IMG/VR virus record: IMGVR_UViG_3300031964_000005 | Span: 1-64,000 of that record | Length of the DNA: 64,000 bases | Direction: 5' to 3' (one strand) | Origin: a virus | Shown here: positions 16,265 through 24,667 of the stretch, piece by piece | Layout: the number at the start of each line of letters is the position of its first letter | How positions within the stretch are numbered: position 1 is the stretch's first letter | The notes under the pieces: generated by a model | What the model saw: the letters and a program-made list of their open reading frames with translations, nothing else | What the model was told of the DNA's origin: nothing | The model's database searches: none | Made by a program: the position numbers and the translations under genes

Positions 16265-18082
16265 TTAACCGTTGGACAGTCTTGAAGGTAATGAATTAAT
16301 TAACTTTTGTTGACGATCTGAGTAATTAACAGTCAGGGTTAAGCTATTCAAACTATTGTACTGAATCGGAAAGTCTAAGCTAGTAGGAACAGTACCCGTA
16401 GGTGTAATAGCCCCTGTATCAGTGAAGGTTAAGGTGGATGCAGAGACTGTAGCTAACAACCCTAGTTCAGATGTACCCGGTGCTCGTCCCCAAACTTGAT
16501 AGGAAGCAGCACCATATACGGCAGGCCAGTTCAGAACCACAGCATAGCTATCAATCTCTGTAATGATCTGAGGAAACACCCAGTTCTGAGGAATACCGAC
16601 CTGACCATTTGTTAACGTGGTGCTGATACTGTAGGCGTAAACTAATGGCCCCAGGGTGCCCCCACCAGGAACCGTTTCATATGTGATTTGCGGGCTTTCT
16701 GGCGCAGTCACAATCATGGACCCTGTAGGTGCCTGCGGAATAATATACGAAATAAGTCCGGGGTTAGCCTGCTTGCACACGGCTATCAAATCACTGATGT
16801 AGAAGTTGGTCATCAATATACCGGGACGCGGGGCAAACAAATTATTGATAGCCACAGTACAGGCTGCTTCTACTTGTTCTAACAAGGCAGAGTTAAAGAC
16901 ATAAATTTCCAATGCGACATCACGGGGGACCGCTATCGGATCCTGCCACAGGAAATACGTGGAGTACATCGTGACAGTCTGACAGTAATTCGTGAACGTC
17001 TGAATCTGAGCCTGTGTCCAAGGGCTAGTTGTTAAGCCCGAAACTCTGATGACGTTCATCCATCTGTAGTCCGAAGGATCTATTTCACGCTGAGCCTGCG
17101 TTACTGCATCAATAATTCCTGGATAGGTTCCAATAGTTGCTACATATTGCGATTTGGTGACAGCCGAACTATAGGTACCGAATCCACCGGCTGCTACGTT
17201 CTTGTACGCAATTACCGGTTTATCGTTTGCACCGCCACTTGGGTTAGCCGTAGCGGTCCCAGTAATCAAAGGAAACCCAGTTACTGTTAATGTCTTTCCG
17301 TTACTGACAATCGAGTTGCCGCTAGCACCCTGAGTTACGGGAAACGAAACTACAACTACATCATTGGTCTGAGGAATAGTTGCGAACTGACCGTTGATAC
17401 CACCTAGGCTGCCGAACTGTATAAGTAAGCGCCCATCGCTCATTGTGATATCAGCAAATCCAGGAAGCCCGTCAAAGTTCCACAGTCCGCCATAAGACTT
17501 GGGTACCACTGTATTATTTACTTGCACCATCGTATCTTGGTCGGAGACAACAAATCCATCCTGACTGGAAACAAAGGTCTGATGCTCTGTACCCAAACCG
17601 TTCATCGAGTAACTGAAAATCTGACCCTCGAACAATGTAGTAAGCAGCGGAGTATTGGCTAAAAGCTGGAGTGCATCTCTGTTAAAGAAATTATTTCCAG
17701 CGCAACTAAATTGAGTCAAGGGGGCCAGCGTAACTGTTACCGGCGAAGTGATAGTGCACGTCATACCAGCAGGCAGATAGCGTGCAATACGTAGGCCTTG
17801 CATTTGGGTGATGGCTAAAATAGCTGAATCAGATTCAGCAGTTTCTGAGAACACGTCCTCAGCCTCACGTATGATACGAGCCTGCGCAAAAACACCAATG
17901 GTAGATATCAGTTCAACCAGAGTCTCTGACGTTTGAGTCGTTAAGTTCCCGGCCCAAGTAGGCTGAGTCAAAAGATACTGCTGAAACTGAGTTACGAATT
18001 GTTCCACATCCGCCGTTAGATTACTTAGCGTTAGAAACATCGTAGGGCTATTTAAACTAGAGCTTGTTGAAGTCGTGGACAT
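16265..18082 (-). CDS. Baseplate wedge protein, gpJ/gp6-like
   Basis: 605 residues. The N-terminal part (LVELISTIGVFAQARIIREA, EDVFSETAESDSAILAITQM, then LPAGMTCTITSPVTV) has the Baseplate_J pattern: helices, then a cluster for polar residues, then beta domains. The middle (VSFPVTQGASGNSIVSNG and DPSDYRWMNVIRVSG) resembles the gpJ core, and the segment after ALEIYVFN fits its later helical part. The C-terminal 150 residues include a fibronectin-like stretch (VVLNWPAVYGAASYQVWGR). It sits between gp25-like and gpI-like genes. It forms the wedge ring that opens on contraction. Confidence 0.78.
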   Translation of the reverse strand: MSTTSTSSSLNSPTMFLTLSNLTADVEQFVTQFQQYLLTQPTWAGNLTTQTSETLVELISTIGVFAQARIIREAEDVFSETAESDSAILAITQMQGLRIARYLPAGMTCTITSPVTVTLAPLTQFSCAGNNFFNRDALQLLANTPLLTTLFEGQIFSYSMNGLGTEHQTFVSSQDGFVVSDQDTMVQVNNTVVPKSYGGLWNFDGLPGFADITMSDGRLLIQFGSLGGINGQFATIPQTNDVVVVSFPVTQGASGNSIVSNGKTLTVTGFPLITGTATANPSGGANDKPVIAYKNVAAGGFGTYSSAVTKSQYVATIGTYPGIIDAVTQAQREIDPSDYRWMNVIRVSGLTTSPWTQAQIQTFTNYCQTVTMYSTYFLWQDPIAVPRDVALEIYVFNSALLEQVEAACTVAINNLFAPRPGILMTNFYISDLIAVCKQANPGLISYIIPQAPTGSMIVTAPESPQITYETVPGGGTLGPLVYAYSISTTLTNGQVGIPQNWVFPQIITEIDSYAVVLNWPAVYGAASYQVWGRAPGTSELGLLATVSASTLTFTDTGAITPTGTVPTSLDFPIQYNSLNSLTLTVNYSDRQQKLINSLPSRLSNG

Positions 18083-18084
18083 AT

Positions 18085-18504
18085 TTAAACCACCACCTGA
18101 AAAGTTATATTTTGTTTGGTTGATGTCAAGTTCAGAGAGAAGGCAATTCTTACGTCGTAGCCAGGGAGTGACAGATTCGGATTGATGTATGAGTTAGAGA
18201 AATCAACGGTGATTCGTGGTTCCCATCTGGCAATAGCCTGTATCTGGGCTATCTGCATTTTGTTGGCCGTTGTCTGGTCAATAGGTTCTTGCAAAAACTC
18301 GTACCACATCGAGCCGTATTCCGGCTGAAATATACGAGCCCTTGCACCTATTGCGCAGTTAAAAATGTTGTACAAAGAATTTTGCACAGCCAGTACATCG
18401 GGCAATCGATCAGGCATTCCATTGACGGTGAACTGAGAATTTGCGTCAATCCAGGTTGCACCTGTCAGGTTCAAAGCAAAGTTAGTTATCTGGGGTGTAG
18501 CCAT
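18085..18504 (-). CDS. Baseplate wedge gp25-like protein
   Basis: 139 residues. AVQNSLYNIFNCAIGARARI, FQPEYGSMWYEFLQEPIDQT and IQAIARWEPRITVDF follow the GPW_gp25 family consensus (l..l..T..GeR.f.PeyGs.l..., ..i..al..wEPRi.v). T4 gp25 anchors sheath to wedge. AGGA stands six bases before the ATG. The stop is two bases from the gpJ-like start. The assignment is strong. Confidence 0.88.
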   Translation of the reverse strand: MATPQITNFALNLTGATWIDANSQFTVNGMPDRLPDVLAVQNSLYNIFNCAIGARARIFQPEYGSMWYEFLQEPIDQTTANKMQIAQIQAIARWEPRITVDFSNSYINPNLSLPGYDVRIAFSLNLTSTKQNITFQVVV

Positions 18505-18535
18505 GACTAATCCTTATTATAAAATTCGGTCTGGC

Positions 18536-19459
18536 TTACGGAATTATGTGTCCAACATTTATGTTACTTGGGTAGTCCGTAATAGCTGAGGCAACACCTG
18601 ATCCAAGAATGCCTCCAAAACTTCCGCCACCCGTGCTGTCCGTACCTGTGATCATGAACTTCATAGCATAATTAGTTTCAACCATGTGGCGCATAGACGA
18701 GGCTAGACCTGTAGACATTTGGTCCTTAATAGCACTAAACATGCTGGAGCCAAAACTAGCTATAGGCGAGCCAAAACAAGAACCTAGTGCACTCTCAATA
18801 GAGGATACCCCGCTTCCCAAGGCTCCAGCCAAGTCCTCTACTGAGGACTCCAACAAACCAGTAACCATCGAAGCCGTAGAAGACAGAAAGGATGTTGCAC
18901 CAGCTGTCATATTAGTCAACATAGATGAAAACTGATTTAACAGAGGCACAGGATTTGTAGGACTAACCGTTCCACACAATTGCGCTAATGAATACTGAGA
19001 CAGAGATAAATTCATTATCTGCCCTAGTTGGGGAACACCTAGGGCCGTGACGAACGGGGCTAGACATTGCGAGTCATTAGGATTGATATCGGGCAGCGAC
19101 CCACAGCTTGAAGTAACAGCAGCTGACAGAACACTAGACATGGGTAGAGGTGTTGGCACAATATTGGTAGCTATGTTACTAAATATCGTGGTCATATCTG
19201 ATACATGGCCCATGATAGTGGACAAGTCTGCTGCACCACCAACGGACCCAGCAACACCCTCTATAGACGTCAGCTGTGAGGTGATTGTGTTTAATCCAGC
19301 GATGTGAACAGCAAACGGATTTGTAAATAAACCGCCAGCATCTGAGAGACCTAAAATGGTGTTGTAGAATCCAGCGTCAACACCTGGAGGTGTTTGTATT
19401 GCTGCTTGTTTGGCAATAATATCTGCGGGTAGTGTTAGAGGAGGAAGTGCAAAAGTCAT
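18536..19459 (-). CDS. Hypothetical baseplate-region protein
   Basis: 307 residues, rich in Ser, Gly, Ala, Thr and Met. It has long amphipathic helices (MTNMTAGATSFLSSTASMVT) and Cys pairs at SCGSLPDINPNDSQC. It lies between the PAAR gene and gp25-like gene, a position for spike-associated or wedge-linked proteins. No family match is recognised. Glycine-rich segment GGGSFGGILGSG is near the C-terminus. A structural role in the baseplate is inferred from position. Confidence 0.5.
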   Translation of the reverse strand: MTFALPPLTLPADIIAKQAAIQTPPGVDAGFYNTILGLSDAGGLFTNPFAVHIAGLNTITSQLTSIEGVAGSVGGAADLSTIMGHVSDMTTIFSNIATNIVPTPLPMSSVLSAAVTSSCGSLPDINPNDSQCLAPFVTALGVPQLGQIMNLSLSQYSLAQLCGTVSPTNPVPLLNQFSSMLTNMTAGATSFLSSTASMVTGLLESSVEDLAGALGSGVSSIESALGSCFGSPIASFGSSMFSAIKDQMSTGLASSMRHMVETNYAMKFMITGTDSTGGGSFGGILGSGVASAITDYPSNINVGHIIP

Positions 19460-19462
19460 GAT

Positions 19463-19723
19463 TTAATCACCCGTATAAACATCCGGACTACCTGTAATTA
19501 TGAAAGCACCGCACGAGAGCATGTCCTGTACGCGTGTAACTCGTTCCCCATTAGCATAAACGGTAGCCGAACCCTGAATTAAGGTCACTACTCCATGTAT
19601 ATTGCAAATAGCTAAGTCACCTTGACGTGCAACCCGAATACCATTGGCATAGGTATCTGGGCTACCAGTTAGAATATAGCCGCCATGACTATGTGTATCC
19701 ATTTGACGTGCAGTTTGTCCCAT
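19463..19723 (-). CDS. PAAR-domain spike tip protein
   Basis: 86 residues. The sequence shows PAAR hallmarks: repeats GSPDTYANGIRVARQGD, GSATVYANGERVTRVQD and GSPDVYTG, with His (THSHGG, NIHG) and Cys positioned to bind a metal at the apex. PAAR proteins cap the central spike of contractile tails and help pierce the outer membrane. It directly follows the spike gene (stop two bases away). Confidence 0.9.
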   Translation of the reverse strand: MGQTARQMDTHSHGGYILTGSPDTYANGIRVARQGDLAICNIHGVVTLIQGSATVYANGERVTRVQDMLSCGAFIITGSPDVYTGD

Positions 19724-19725
19724 GA

Positions 19726-20337
19726 TTAAGGTGCCGGAGGAATTGAGTTTAGTGTAGTAAGCGGAGCCTGAATGTCTATGCGGGTATTGCTATAAACTTG
19801 ACAGTTACCTTGAACGATTACGGTCATAGCCTTTTGCACATTCAGATTTTCGTTACCCTGAATAAGAGTCACGCGATCACCGGTAGCGTCATAGGCTACT
19901 TGGTCACCAGATGAATGAGTAAAAGTCCAAGTTCCTGTTTGCATATTGACTACAAGGCTGTTACCTGAGGGATCTTGAAAACCCCAGGTATATGGCTGTG
20001 CAAATACCGAATTAGCGTCAGGTGCTGTGTACAGCGTTGTATAGAGCGGCCTGTGTGGGTCACCACCCTGAAGCTCAACCTTGACCTTGGAGCCTACCTG
20101 TGGACTGCCGTACCAGCCATATTGTCCTTTGGGTCCAGTTCCAAAACCAAAGGGAGAGTCTTTTAAGGCACCTACCCAAGGAACTGGTCCACTAGAGGTA
20201 TCAAAAAGTCCCGGTACGTTGACTTGAACCATACCTAAACCTTTGGGATCCTGGTTTGCGGTTACTGTTCCAGCGTAATAACCTTGACCATAGTCTTCAC
20301 GGCTATTAATTGTTTCGTTGTGTGCTTTGAAGCTCAT
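19726..20337 (-). CDS. Central spike protein (gpV/gp5-like OB fold and beta-helix)
   Basis: 203 residues. Residues 20-110 (YYAGTVTANQDPKGLGMVQV, PWVGAL, GSKVKVELQGGDPHRPLY) match the Phage_base_V OB-fold with its GxVkV.F..GDp..P. motif. Residues 125-200 (GNSLVVNMQTGTWTFTHSSG, DRVTLIQGN, MTVIVQGNCQVYSNT) form short repeats that build a triple beta-helix needle. AGGACA precedes the ATG, which overlaps the upstream gene by 32 bp. There is no lysozyme domain; the tail lysin is a separate gene. Confidence 0.85.
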   Translation of the reverse strand: MSFKAHNETINSREDYGQGYYAGTVTANQDPKGLGMVQVNVPGLFDTSSGPVPWVGALKDSPFGFGTGPKGQYGWYGSPQVGSKVKVELQGGDPHRPLYTTLYTAPDANSVFAQPYTWGFQDPSGNSLVVNMQTGTWTFTHSSGDQVAYDATGDRVTLIQGNENLNVQKAMTVIVQGNCQVYSNTRIDIQAPLTTLNSIPPAP

Positions 20338-20635
20338 GATATGTCCTAGATAATACTGGCAAAATAGTTCTTGCTGTTTCTGTCGCTACCTGTGCCTTGA
20401 GCTTATGTCCATCGAGTTCAATAAACCGTTCACTAAATGCCTGATAATCAAACAGCTCAGGGTGAAGCTCACATAAGGGCTCGTCTTTAAGCCTAGCTAC
20501 AAGTGCTGCGTAGGTGCGGAATCCATAGCCACGAGCCAATGATTCATCAACGTAAGAACTTTTCAAATGGCCAAAGACGTTTGACACTTCAATTAATTCT
20601 TTCTTGAAGCGCTTAACAAAGTTCATTGGAGTCAT
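20306..20635 (-). CDS. Small hypothetical protein overlapping the spike gene
   Basis: 109 residues between hub and spike genes, overlapping the spike start by 32 bp. The N-terminus is basic (FVKRFKKELIEVSN). The central motif LARGYGFRTYAALVARLKDE follows the pattern A..lGy.syaaL.a.l seen at the N-termini of some bacterial glyoxalase-family and small helical proteins. No baseplate function is known to me. Confidence 0.55.
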   Translation of the reverse strand: MTPMNFVKRFKKELIEVSNVFGHLKSSYVDESLARGYGFRTYAALVARLKDEPLCELHPELFDYQAFSERFIELDGHKLKAQVATETARTILPVLSRTYHELQSTQRNN

Positions 20636-20639
20636 GATC

Positions 20640-21764
20640 TTATCCGCTAATATACGTGCCGTTGGTTCCGGTCCTGGTACCCAGTATCATCTCTGCGAAA
20701 TTGGCACCAGTCATAAACTGTGAACGGGCACTCACAATATAGGTACCGGCATACGCTTTATCCTGTTTTGTTGCCTCGCTATCGACACTGAATGTAAAGG
20801 TGTCGAATAGGTTCAGTCCTGTGGGCATACGCATCAAGAATTTGACGTCCAAACTATAGAGATTGCTGTATCTTAAATTCTGGTATTTTGCTTTGTCATA
20901 GTTTTCATGTGTATTACCAACGTCTAGGCCCCCATACGATAAGTAACCTCTATCAATTTGTCCCACCATTGCCGTGTTATAAAGCGGGGCCGTCGTGTCC
21001 GGAGTGAACGCCAATTGAGCAAAGCTAGTACTAGCCGTCTGTGAACTAATGCTCTGTCCGTATTTCGTATTCTGGTAACCCGTCATTTTATTGACGATTC
21101 CTGAGCGCGCTACAGGCTCATAGTCTGATGCCGTGAAACTACTCGGGTCTAGTTGGCCTAGAGTTATTGTGTACTGTGAGGTAGGGAGATTATTCACGTC
21201 CTTGTAGATTAGAGTGCCTGTGAAGTCCACTCCCAATTCAACGTAAGAACTATCCGTGATGTAACCTCTGTCGGCTATGCTACATGCGAATTCAGCGTAG
21301 GTCTGGTTCCTAGGTAGCCAGAGCTGAGCATCGTTGGTGGACGCACCGTTAAACTGCAAGCCGCAGGTATTGGCAATTGATGCTAGAGCACTGCTAGACG
21401 TTCCTTGAATTCCTACATTAGAAGTCCCCATCCAGTATTTTGGAAAATCTAGATAGCCGTCAATTTCGTAGCTAAAGAAACTTCCGTTGAACTGTTTCTT
21501 GTGATGGAACTGTCGAAAATTATAAATAATGGTGGACGATGCTTGGGGCTTCACCACAATCCTAATAGGAATTCCATCGGGTACACCAATGTTGTCTAAA
21601 CTATGTCTAACATCGGATATCGAAAGATGAAACGTTGGTAGCAGGGCCTTACGAGCACTCATACCCAACCATAGAAAATTAAGCGTGTTGATTGTGTCTA
21701 ACGGGAATTCAATATTGTTGATATACAGCGATACCTCTAATATGTTCTGGACCGCGTAGGCCAT
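20640..21764 (-). CDS. Baseplate hub protein (gp27/gpD-like)
   Basis: 374 residues, directly ahead of the spike gene as expected for hub proteins. Features include an N-terminal beta domain (VSLYINNIEFPLDTINTLNF), a gpD-like middle (ALASIANTCGLQFNG, then QTYAEFACSIADRGYI, similar to the hub phrase s..efL..la.r.gy), and a C-terminal LNLFDTFTFSVDSE, YAGTYIVSARSQFM segment. AGGAC precedes the ATG. It forms the trimeric hub that carries the spike. Confidence comes from order plus these patterns. Confidence 0.72.
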   Translation of the reverse strand: MAYAVQNILEVSLYINNIEFPLDTINTLNFLWLGMSARKALLPTFHLSISDVRHSLDNIGVPDGIPIRIVVKPQASSTIIYNFRQFHHKKQFNGSFFSYEIDGYLDFPKYWMGTSNVGIQGTSSSALASIANTCGLQFNGASTNDAQLWLPRNQTYAEFACSIADRGYITDSSYVELGVDFTGTLIYKDVNNLPTSQYTITLGQLDPSSFTASDYEPVARSGIVNKMTGYQNTKYGQSISSQTASTSFAQLAFTPDTTAPLYNTAMVGQIDRGYLSYGGLDVGNTHENYDKAKYQNLRYSNLYSLDVKFLMRMPTGLNLFDTFTFSVDSEATKQDKAYAGTYIVSARSQFMTGANFAEMILGTRTGTNGTYISG

Positions 21765-21779
21765 GATCAGTCCTTCACT

Positions 21780-22130
21780 TCAGATATTAATCGTCACCTG
21801 TTTATTGGTGGATTGCTGCGATAGATAGGCACTTAGACTGGCCTTGGCCGGGATATTGATAACCATACCTATGGCAAGGTCCGATATCGGGTCAGACAGC
21901 CCGTTATAGGCTAGCAGGGCCCTCCACAACGACGTATCTCCGTACAAGGTATAAGCTAAGCCCGGAAAGTTAGCTATATCCTTAGTTTTAATTGTATATT
22001 GAGTCTGGACCTGGACATTGAATCGTACATTTTTGTAGGCAGAACTAAAGATATCGTAATTGGTGCCCGTCGAGTCCAAAGGTGTATAGGCTGACCAATC
22101 GTAGTCACCTGTATAATTTTCTAGAGCCAT
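21780..22130 (-). CDS. Baseplate wedge gp53-like / LysM-like protein
   Basis: 116 residues. FPGLAYTLYGDTSLWRALLA, then YNGLSDPISDLAIGMVINIP follows the pattern of T4 gp53 and tail gpX proteins (lAy.lYGd..lWw.iL..N.i.dP..i..G..i.iP), a LysM-related fold. It lies just before the hub gene. It probably fastens wedges or hub to the tail tube end. AGG lies nine bases upstream of the ATG. Confidence 0.75.
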   Translation of the reverse strand: MALENYTGDYDWSAYTPLDSTGTNYDIFSSAYKNVRFNVQVQTQYTIKTKDIANFPGLAYTLYGDTSLWRALLAYNGLSDPISDLAIGMVINIPAKASLSAYLSQQSTNKQVTINI

Positions 22131-22138
22131 GGTTTAGC

Positions 22139-23068
22139 CTACAAGGTAAAGTTAAAACTATTCGACGAGGGTCCTACATTAGCCCCAGGCATAGTAAAGC
22201 TATTGGTGCTGGGTGCCGCAGTACCCGTCGGATTAATGTACAAGGACTCTAGGTCAGATTGGCACAACATAAAGAGAGGCTTAAACGTAACAGCTACTCT
22301 TGCATGGTGAGGAAGACCTGTCTGGGCATCAAAATTCGAGGTGTAAGTTTTTGAGACTCGGGTAACAACTACCGAGTCGAAATACAAGTAATTACCGATG
22401 CGTATTGATATCTGATTCTTGATCTGAGATTTCCAAAATGCTGAAGTCCCAATAAGATTATTAGCCGTGGGTGTTGCTGCCTGCGAATTATTAGCCCCGT
22501 CATTCGTCTGAAGTGCTGTGTTATTTAACGAACCTGTAGTCGGGGGTGTGCCATTGGCAGTACCTAAAGCACCAGATACAATGTTCTTACCTACACTCAC
22601 GGCTGAACCGGCTAGTCCCCCGGCTACGGCTCCAACGGTTGATGCGCTATTAGCAATTGCGGCACCTAGGACCGTAAAATTAACATAGGGTCCAGGACTA
22701 GACAGTAGTCCTGACTTATCGCCGATACCAGGAACCACTAACTTCATTAAATTCAAAATAGGTGTTCTGACGTCAGCTATAGGATCACTTTCAGTATGGA
22801 AGTCCATTTCAATAGTGAGTTCGGTTTCCGTATTACCTGACCACAATTGGACGGACATCGCCTGAACTGCACCTCTGACACCCATAGCCTTCATTATCTT
22901 TGATATAACACCACCCTTGTCTGAGGAACCTGGGAGTAGAGGTTGGTCATAGGTAGCTCCAACATCAAAGGCCACGGTCTCTGGCATAGGTGCCTGCACA
23001 GAAATAGTGGGTGCCCCGTTGGGGTTTGCCATTTGTTGGATCAAAACGGTATATGCTGAGTTCGCCAT
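22139..23068 (-). CDS. Baseplate tail-tube-end protein (candidate)
   Basis: 309 residues. The N-terminal 110 residues (FDVGATYDQPL, AMSVQLWSGNTETELTIEMD) and C-terminal segment (QISIRIGNYLYFDSVVVTRV, then ARVAVTFKPLFM) fit the two-part pattern of proteins between tape measure and hub, such as gp48/gp54-type tube initiators, in which a central low-complexity linker (here Gly/Ala/Asn-rich, residues 135-200) separates beta domains. The order tape measure, lysin, this gene, gp53-like, hub supports that. Still tentative. Confidence 0.5.
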   Translation of the reverse strand: MANSAYTVLIQQMANPNGAPTISVQAPMPETVAFDVGATYDQPLLPGSSDKGGVISKIMKAMGVRGAVQAMSVQLWSGNTETELTIEMDFHTESDPIADVRTPILNLMKLVVPGIGDKSGLLSSPGPYVNFTVLGAAIANSASTVGAVAGGLAGSAVSVGKNIVSGALGTANGTPPTTGSLNNTALQTNDGANNSQAATPTANNLIGTSAFWKSQIKNQISIRIGNYLYFDSVVVTRVSKTYTSNFDAQTGLPHHARVAVTFKPLFMLCQSDLESLYINPTGTAAPSTNSFTMPGANVGPSSNSFNFTL

Positions 23069-23080
23069 GATTAAACCTTA

Positions 23081-24658
23081 TTACGAATTAACTGCGTATA
23101 TTCCAGCTTTCGTATTGATTAATGTTTTTGGTGGTGCATCCGATCCTACAGGTCCTCCTGTAGCCTGCGCGGTGCCCGCAGGGGCTGTTCCTGTGATAGG
23201 CGCTACAGGTGTGGCAGTGCTAGGCGTCGTCTTAATACTCGTGGAATTGGTCGTAGTATTAACTTTCGCTCTAGCGTCGTAAGCTGCTTCAACTGCAGAC
23301 ATAGACCCTGTAAAAATAGAATAGATCTCTGCATAGGTCCGTGGATTACCGCCTTTGTCGTAATACACCCATTGATTTGAAGCAGCTGCGTCAGGCCAGT
23401 CCAAATAGGCTAAAGCATTTGGATTATCTTTGTAATTCTTAAGCCAATGAGCACCCGCTGAGGGTCCCATAAAATGACCTAGATACAAATCGGTCACTGT
23501 TGGATTAGGAACTACTTTGGAGATCGACGGATAGATTTCATGCTTAATGAAAGCAGCACCCATGATTGCAGCTGCAAGAGGATCTAGGGGTGAGGCATCC
23601 TGGGATACTCCGTACATATCACCGTAAGCCCCAACTACCTGCTTCCAAGTGCCTTTTAAAAACTGAAAAAGACCAGCAGCACTAGAAGTTGATGCCTTAG
23701 CTCCGGCCTCAAACGTTGATTCCTTGTACGCGAACGCGGTTAGAATACCGGCGTCAACACCAACCCTTTTCGAAGCTTCCTCAATAGCCTGCTGAACTGT
23801 CAGGCTTTCCTTACCTAAAAGCTGATTGCCCTTGGACAATAAAGTTTCAGTTGTTTCTGGCGCACTTACTGACACACGAGAACTAGCCGGGGCCATTGAA
23901 GCTACGGCCCCGCCATAAGGACGAGCAGGAGCAGCAGTTTTTGCTGAGGGTGACACAGTAGAAGGAGCTGGCGCAGTCAATGAAGTGGAGGCTCCATGTT
24001 GCTCATTAACAGCCGGAATATTGGCTGGTCCGACATCGCTAGGAGGGGCAGAACCACCCGACTTAAAGAACAGTTCGTAGAGTCCACCACCCAACAGAGC
24101 TAGTCCACCAGCCACGGCAACGAAGGGCCATAATTCGGGGTTTAAACCAATGAATTCTAAGACTTCTACCAACACTGGACGAACGAACCAGTCTATGACG
24201 GCAGAAAAGGCCTTCTTGAAAATCTTCTCTATCACCCAGCGTCCTAGCTTAATAACTTCTTTCAATAATTTTTTGGCTATTTTCTTAAGAACCTTTTTTA
24301 TCCAACGCTTGATCAGGCGCTCTAGGAAATGATGCTTCTTTTTATCCTTGTGCTTGGCCTGTGTAACTGCAGTTTCGTGTACGTCCTGAAACTGAATTAG
24401 GGCTTCGGCAGCGCCTCTGCTAATGAACGCAGTCACATCCTCGTCTTCATGTTTCTGCATGAACATTTCGGTTAGGCCCTGCCAGGTAGAAACGATGTCG
24501 TCCTTCACCTGGTTTACAGGGACCACCAAAGTACTCAGCATATCCTCCAATGGCATTGTTGTTAGCTTGAGAAGCAAGGCTTCGCCCATAGAGTGTTCAG
24601 CTTCATGATCATCCCTAAGTGGGACGAGTTGAGCCGCGTCCATCATAGAGTAGGCCAT
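23081..24658 (-). CDS. Tail-associated lytic transglycosylase with cationic helix
   Basis: 525 residues. The SLT-type lysozyme-like domain covers about 290-440: FAYKESTFEAGAK with catalytic Glu313, then SSAAGLFQFLKGTWKQV, and a later LYLGHFMGPSAGAHWL. It cleaves peptidoglycan during injection. Residues 102-150 are extremely basic and amphipathic (KHKDKKKHHFLERLIKRWIK onwards, about 22 Lys/Arg in 49). A hydrophobic segment at 161-197 follows, then a Pro/Ala/Ser linker. That suggests membrane insertion by part of the protein before cell-wall cutting. AGGAC precedes the ATG. It lies next to the tape-measure-like gene. Confidence 0.8.
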   Translation of the reverse strand: MAYSMMDAAQLVPLRDDHEAEHSMGEALLLKLTTMPLEDMLSTLVVPVNQVKDDIVSTWQGLTEMFMQKHEDEDVTAFISRGAAEALIQFQDVHETAVTQAKHKDKKKHHFLERLIKRWIKKVLKKIAKKLLKEVIKLGRWVIEKIFKKAFSAVIDWFVRPVLVEVLEFIGLNPELWPFVAVAGGLALLGGGLYELFFKSGGSAPPSDVGPANIPAVNEQHGASTSLTAPAPSTVSPSAKTAAPARPYGGAVASMAPASSRVSVSAPETTETLLSKGNQLLGKESLTVQQAIEEASKRVGVDAGILTAFAYKESTFEAGAKASTSSAAGLFQFLKGTWKQVVGAYGDMYGVSQDASPLDPLAAAIMGAAFIKHEIYPSISKVVPNPTVTDLYLGHFMGPSAGAHWLKNYKDNPNALAYLDWPDAAASNQWVYYDKGGNPRTYAEIYSIFTGSMSAVEAAYDARAKVNTTTNSTSIKTTPSTATPVAPITGTAPAGTAQATGGPVGSDAPPKTLINTKAGIYAVNS

Positions 24659-24667
24659 GTATAGTCC

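Noticed and set aside
20306-20337. Overlap of small gene and spike gene as a frameshift
   Set aside because: The spike gene has its own AGGACA ribosome site and a full N-terminus, so separate initiation explains the overlap.
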